DNA from: Microcaldota archaeon
Lineage (GTDB): Archaea; Micrarchaeota; Micrarchaeia; Anstonellales; Bilamarchaeaceae
DNA: 5,098 nucleotides
Direction: 5' to 3'
NCBI GenBank assembly: GCA_013331535.1
Contig: DUGF01000095.1
Coordinates: 1-5,098, forward strand
In this document: positions 5,041 to 5,098 of the stretch, piece after piece
Position numbering within the stretch: position 1 is the first letter of the stretch
Layout of the letters: each line of letters opens with the position of its first letter
Made by a program: the position numbers and the translations under genes
The notes under the pieces: model-generated
Seen by the model: the letters and a program-made list of their open reading frames with translations, nothing else
Database searches by the model: none
Told to the model about the DNA's origin: nothing

Positions 5041-5098
5041 TGACCAAATGAGGTTAACTCTTTCTGTGAAAAGAAAGAAAAAACTTGTTTCCGAGATA

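Noticed and set aside
4890..5096. A minus-strand frame open for 69 codons, ending at TAG 4892-4890
   Set aside because: No ATG in the window, overlaps both hairpins and operator 2, and the translation has no recognisable domain; the open frame is probably fortuitous, though a gene tail from the right cannot be excluded.
5048..5098. A plus-strand ORF from ATG 5048 to the window edge (17 codons, beginning MRLTLSVKRKKK)
   Set aside because: No Shine-Dalgarno motif and no TATA box at leaderless distance; too short to judge. It would be a gene with the hairpins as its leader only if it continues beyond the window.
1..5098. CRISPR array, tRNA or rRNA gene, transposase or integrase
   Set aside because: No evenly spaced repeats, no cloverleaf or rRNA core motifs, and no recombinase motifs were seen on either strand.

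Overview
The window looks archaeal. One gene encodes the HTH-plus-ACT 'regulator of amino acid metabolism' protein typical of archaea (COG2150-like). Two promoters have an archaeal layout: a purine-rich BRE and a TTTTTAAA-type TATA box about 27 nt before an ATG, which implies leaderless mRNAs. Internal operon genes instead carry GGTG/GAGGT Shine-Dalgarno motifs. I would guess a DPANN or euryarchaeal metagenomic genome, but the sequence does not settle the lineage.

Layout from left to right. (1) 63-1031, plus strand: a leaderless gene for a 322-residue all-helical protein built from about seven repeats of ~35 residues; function unknown. (2) 1036-2859: a compact module on the minus strand holding an AbiEi-type antitoxin (1866-2669) and an AbiEii-type nucleotidyltransferase toxin (1084-1869), which overlap by ATGA. 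It is bounded by a 38-bp direct repeat (37/38 identical) that is the last 11 codons, stop and nearby bases of the next gene. (3) 2823-3323, minus strand: the HTH/ACT regulator, visibly richer in G+C than its neighbours. (4) 3333-4256 and 4253-4858, minus strand: a second toxin-antitoxin-like pair, with a different AbiEii-like nucleotidyltransferase and a DUF6577/AbiEi-like partner that lacks the expected N-terminal winged helix. The genes overlap by GTGA, and the ACT gene follows with its Shine-Dalgarno sequence lying over the toxin's stop codon. (5) 4854-5040: two near-identical 23-bp palindromes flanking the TATA box of that operon, then two strong adjacent inverted repeats that can fold in alternative ways. 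A very short possible ORF (from 5048) runs off the right edge.

Taken together, a conserved amino-acid-sensing regulator sits between two nucleotidyltransferase toxin-antitoxin modules. One is fused to it transcriptionally and translationally on its 5' side; the other appears to have been inserted exactly at its 3' end with duplication of the gene's tail. The most interesting hypothesis is that DUF6577-like protein, nucleotidyltransferase and HTH-ACT regulator form one three-gene unit, in which the ACT protein supplies the DNA binding (and perhaps amino-acid sensing) that the truncated antitoxin lacks. This is inference; only the gene order, coupling, missing domain and operators are seen directly.
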